This document shows, in pieces, positions 62,234 to 64,000 of a stretch of 64,000 bases of DNA (positions within the stretch are counted from its first letter, which is position 1; each line of letters begins with the position of its first letter). A program made the position numbers and the translations under genes. The notes under the pieces are model-generated. The model saw only the letters and a program-made list of their open reading frames with translations, was not told the DNA's origin and made no database searches. The stretch is from CAIYRG01 sp964494505 (GTDB lineage: Bacteria > Pseudomonadota > Alphaproteobacteria > Micropepsales > Micropepsaceae), in the NCBI GenBank assembly GCA_964494505.1, contig CAZBRO010000028.1:13123-77122 (forward strand), given 5' to 3'.

Positions 62234-63148
62234 TCAGGCTTTGGCAGCCTGGCGCGAGAATTCCGAATAAAGCATGTGGATTTGACGCGTTACCGGCCCC
62301 GGTTTGCCGTCGCCGATGGTCTTCCCGTCGATGGAGACGACCGGAATGACACCACCGGAGGCCGATGTGATGAAGGCCTCGTGCGCGGCAAGCGCTTCGG
62401 CGACCGAGAAGGGACGCTCCTCGAGCGCGTTGAATCCTTCCTGCTTCAGCGCGTTCATCACGCCAAGACGCGTCACTCCGGCAAGGATGTTGGACGAAAG
62501 GCTGCGCGTGACCACCACACCCTCTTCTGTCACGATCCACGCATTGGTGGAGGCGCCTTCGGTGACCTGCCCGTGGGCATCCGTGAGCCACGCCTCGAAG
62601 GCGCCGAGCTTGCGGGCTTCGGTCTTGGCCATGGTGTTGGGCAGGAGCCCGGTCGTCTTGATGTCGCAGCGCCCCCAGCGGATGTCAGGCAAGGTGACCA
62701 CGGCAACCCCTTCGGCGCGGCGTTTTTCGACCGAGGTGAGGTTCATCGGCCGGGCGGTCATGATCAACGTGCTGCGGTGAACGGCCGGCATCGGGTGGTC
62801 GCGTTTGTGGCTTCCCCGTGTGACCTGAAGATAGAGGAGCCCGTCCTTCAGCCGGTTTCGCCGGATCATCTCCCGCATCACGAGCCTGAGCGGCTCGCGG
62901 CCCATGGGCATCCGGATGGAGAGTTCCCGGAGGCTCCGTTCAAGCCGGTCGAGATGGCCCTCCTCGTCCGTCAGGCGGCCGCCGAGAACCGCGCAGACCT
63001 CGTAGACCGCGTCGGCGAATTGCAGGCCGCGATCTTCGATATGGACCGAGGCGGCCCCATGCGGAAGGTAGCGCCCGTTGACATAGGCGACGCGTCCGGC
63101 GGGTGCGGGGCGGACATGGGTGGAACCGGCGTTCACTTGCAGGGCCAC
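62234..63148 (-). CDS. dat: D-amino-acid transaminase (class IV PLP aminotransferase)
   Basis: A 304-aa protein starting at GTG 63148 with CGGAG upstream. AYVNGRYLPHGAASVHIEDR GLQFADAVYEV, PLP-Lys164 in CDIKTTGLLPNTMAKTEA, GASTNAWIVTEEG, and TSASGGVIPVVSIDGKTIGD fit the Dat branch of fold type IV. Provides D-Ala/D-Glu or degrades D-amino acids. In several Alphaproteobacteria dat lies in this same place between ntrX and hfq. Confidence 0.9.
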   Translation of the reverse strand: MALQVNAGSTHVRPAPAGRVAYVNGRYLPHGAASVHIEDRGLQFADAVYEVCAVLGGRLTDEEGHLDRLERSLRELSIRMPMGREPLRLVMREMIRRNRLKDGLLYLQVTRGSHKRDHPMPAVHRSTLIMTARPMNLTSVEKRRAEGVAVVTLPDIRWGRCDIKTTGLLPNTMAKTEARKLGAFEAWLTDAHGQVTEGASTNAWIVTEEGVVVTRSLSSNILAGVTRLGVMNALKQEGFNALEERPFSVAEALAAHEAFITSASGGVIPVVSIDGKTIGDGKPGPVTRQIHMLYSEFSRQAAKA

Positions 63149-63474
63149 AGCGCTCCGGCCGCGATGGCGATGTCGTCCGCCGCATAGCCGGTCACGTCCT
63201 GCGGGCGGTCGAGAATTTTCTGTACGAGCTTGCCGGTGTCATCAAGCGTGAGCGGCCAGGGGGCGCAAGCTTTGTAGACCGTGGCCTGGTGCAGCTCGAC
63301 TGCGGTCTTGAAGACCTGCAGCACTTCATTGGTGAATTCGCGGCAGGCGTTCTGGTCCTTTTGGCATTGGAGAAGGTACTGCGCCGTCATCGCGCCGACG
63401 ATGTCCGCGCCGCGCGCCGGCACCGCCGCCCCGCCGAGGGCGCAAAGCACCCCTGCGGCAAGAATCGTTTTCAT
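63133..63474 (-). CDS. Small exported Rap1a/Tai-like protein
   Basis: About 113 aa from ATG 63474 (ATG 63489 also possible). Signal peptide MKTILAAGVLCALGGAAVPA. The mature part has four Cys (LLQCQKDQNACREF, KACAPW, LWPC) and ends DVTGYAADDIAIAAGALWPC, resembling Rap1a/Tai-like periplasmic immunity-type proteins, with weak support. It overlaps the dat start by 16 bp. Confidence 0.6.
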   Translation of the reverse strand: MKTILAAGVLCALGGAAVPARGADIVGAMTAQYLLQCQKDQNACREFTNEVLQVFKTAVELHQATVYKACAPWPLTLDDTGKLVQKILDRPQDVTGYAADDIAIAAGALWPCK

Positions 63475-63499
63475 CAAGGAACCGCTCATCCCCCGCGAC

Positions 63500-64000
63500 T
63501 CACGCATTGAACGCCTGATCGAGTCTTGCCGACGACACGCCCAGGGATTTCAGTTTACGGTGCAATGCCGAACGCTCCATCCCGATGAAGGATGCCGTGC
63601 GCGAGATATTACCTCCGAAACGGTTGATCTGGGCGAGCAAATATTCGCGCTCGAAAATCTCGCGCGCCTCGCGCAAGGGGAGCGAGATGATGAGATCGGG
63701 CTTTGCCCCTTGCGCCCAGGGCGAGGACGAGCCGTTGAAATGGGAGGGGAGCAGATCGGCCGAAATCGCGCCTGCGGCGTCGTCTGTGGCGAGAATCAGC
63801 AGCCGCTCCACGATGTTGCGGAGTTGGCGCACATTGCCTGGCCAATTATAGGCCTGTAGCACCGCCATGGCTTCGTCGGAAACCTCCCGCATGGGAAGGC
63901 CGGAGCCTGCCGACAGCCGCTTCATGAAATGGGCGACCAGCATCGGGATGTCGTCGCGCCGCTCGGCGAGCGATGGCACGCGCACCGGCACGACGTTGAG
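63500..64000 (-). CDS. ntrX: Nitrogen-regulation response regulator NtrX, C-terminal part (runs off window)
   Basis: About 166 C-terminal residues. The end of a sigma-54-interacting AAA+ domain (NVVPVRVPSLAERRDDIPML, YNWPGNVRQLRNIVERLLIL) is followed by a linker and a Fis-type HTH (GNISRTASFIGMERSALHRK LKSLGV). The ALHRKLKSLG form is typical of NtrX, the partner of the NtrY kinase. The receiver domain lies outside the window. Confidence 0.92.
   Translation of the reverse strand, partial: LNVVPVRVPSLAERRDDIPMLVAHFMKRLSAGSGLPMREVSDEAMAVLQAYNWPGNVRQLRNIVERLLILATDDAAGAISADLLPSHFNGSSSPWAQGAKPDLIISLPLREAREIFEREYLLAQINRFGGNISRTASFIGMERSALHRKLKSLGVSSARLDQAFNA

Overview
The window is GC-rich DNA of an alphaproteobacterium. 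The main reason is two runs of housekeeping genes in an order familiar from that class: rlpA-dacC-tmk-holB-tatD-MBL hydrolase on the plus strand (49.5-55.1 kb), and ntrX-(small exported protein)-dat-hfq-hflX on the minus strand converging on mazG (57.1-64.0 kb). Genes are closely packed with many ATGA overlaps. No rRNA operon or CRISPR array is visible. I cannot name the species.

Region 1 (1-8.0 kb, minus): the N-terminal and central parts of a giant exported right-handed beta-helix protein with RTX-type repeats, cut by the window edge and interrupted by an in-frame TAG at 6202-6204. A second, complete beta-helix/RTX protein (29.6-31.6 kb) lies upstream in the same orientation. A tRNA-Ser(UGA) gene sits between the two.

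Region 2 (8.6-29.3 kb): an integrated element of about 20.7 kb in the 5' half of tRNA-Ser(UGA). It is bounded by a perfect 39-bp direct repeat, and paired TTGGCACC motifs lie just inside each end. It encodes a tyrosine integrase, a ribbon-helix-helix protein, excisionase-like HTH proteins and a DUF1376 replication-type protein. It also has a partial phage morphogenesis set: a tail-type protein, a Nu1-like small terminase with a frameshift, a tail-assembly chaperone with a -1 frameshift site, and a tape measure. Next come an HTH/HerA-like ATPase/AlbA_2 group, an XRE repressor with palindromic operators, and cargo (UrcA protein, DUF4365-TPR protein broken by TAG, DUF6161-like membrane protein). 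I see no large terminase, portal or major capsid gene, so it is either a defective prophage or a phage-satellite-like element.

Region 3 (32.0-46.6 kb): accessory metabolic and envelope genes. These are a DUF985 cupin, exported hypotheticals, an AbrB-type membrane protein, a YgiQ radical SAM enzyme, three small genes resembling toxin-immunity or stress families (Imm32-like, barstar-like, DUF4262), small membrane proteins, an exported alpha/beta-hydrolase-domain protein, an MFS exporter, and a cytochrome b plus molybdopterin oxidoreductase pair.

Region 4 (46.7-64 kb): an isoquinoline-oxidoreductase-type Mo/Fe-S enzyme pair (iorAB-like), then the cell-wall, replication and repair run, a MetE-C-like protein, and mazG facing hflX-hfq-dat-ntrX. 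A 2517-bp IS1595-family element (57926-60442) sits exactly between mazG and hflX, with 24-bp imperfect terminal inverted repeats, an 8-bp target duplication (TGGATGAA), a transposase and passenger genes.
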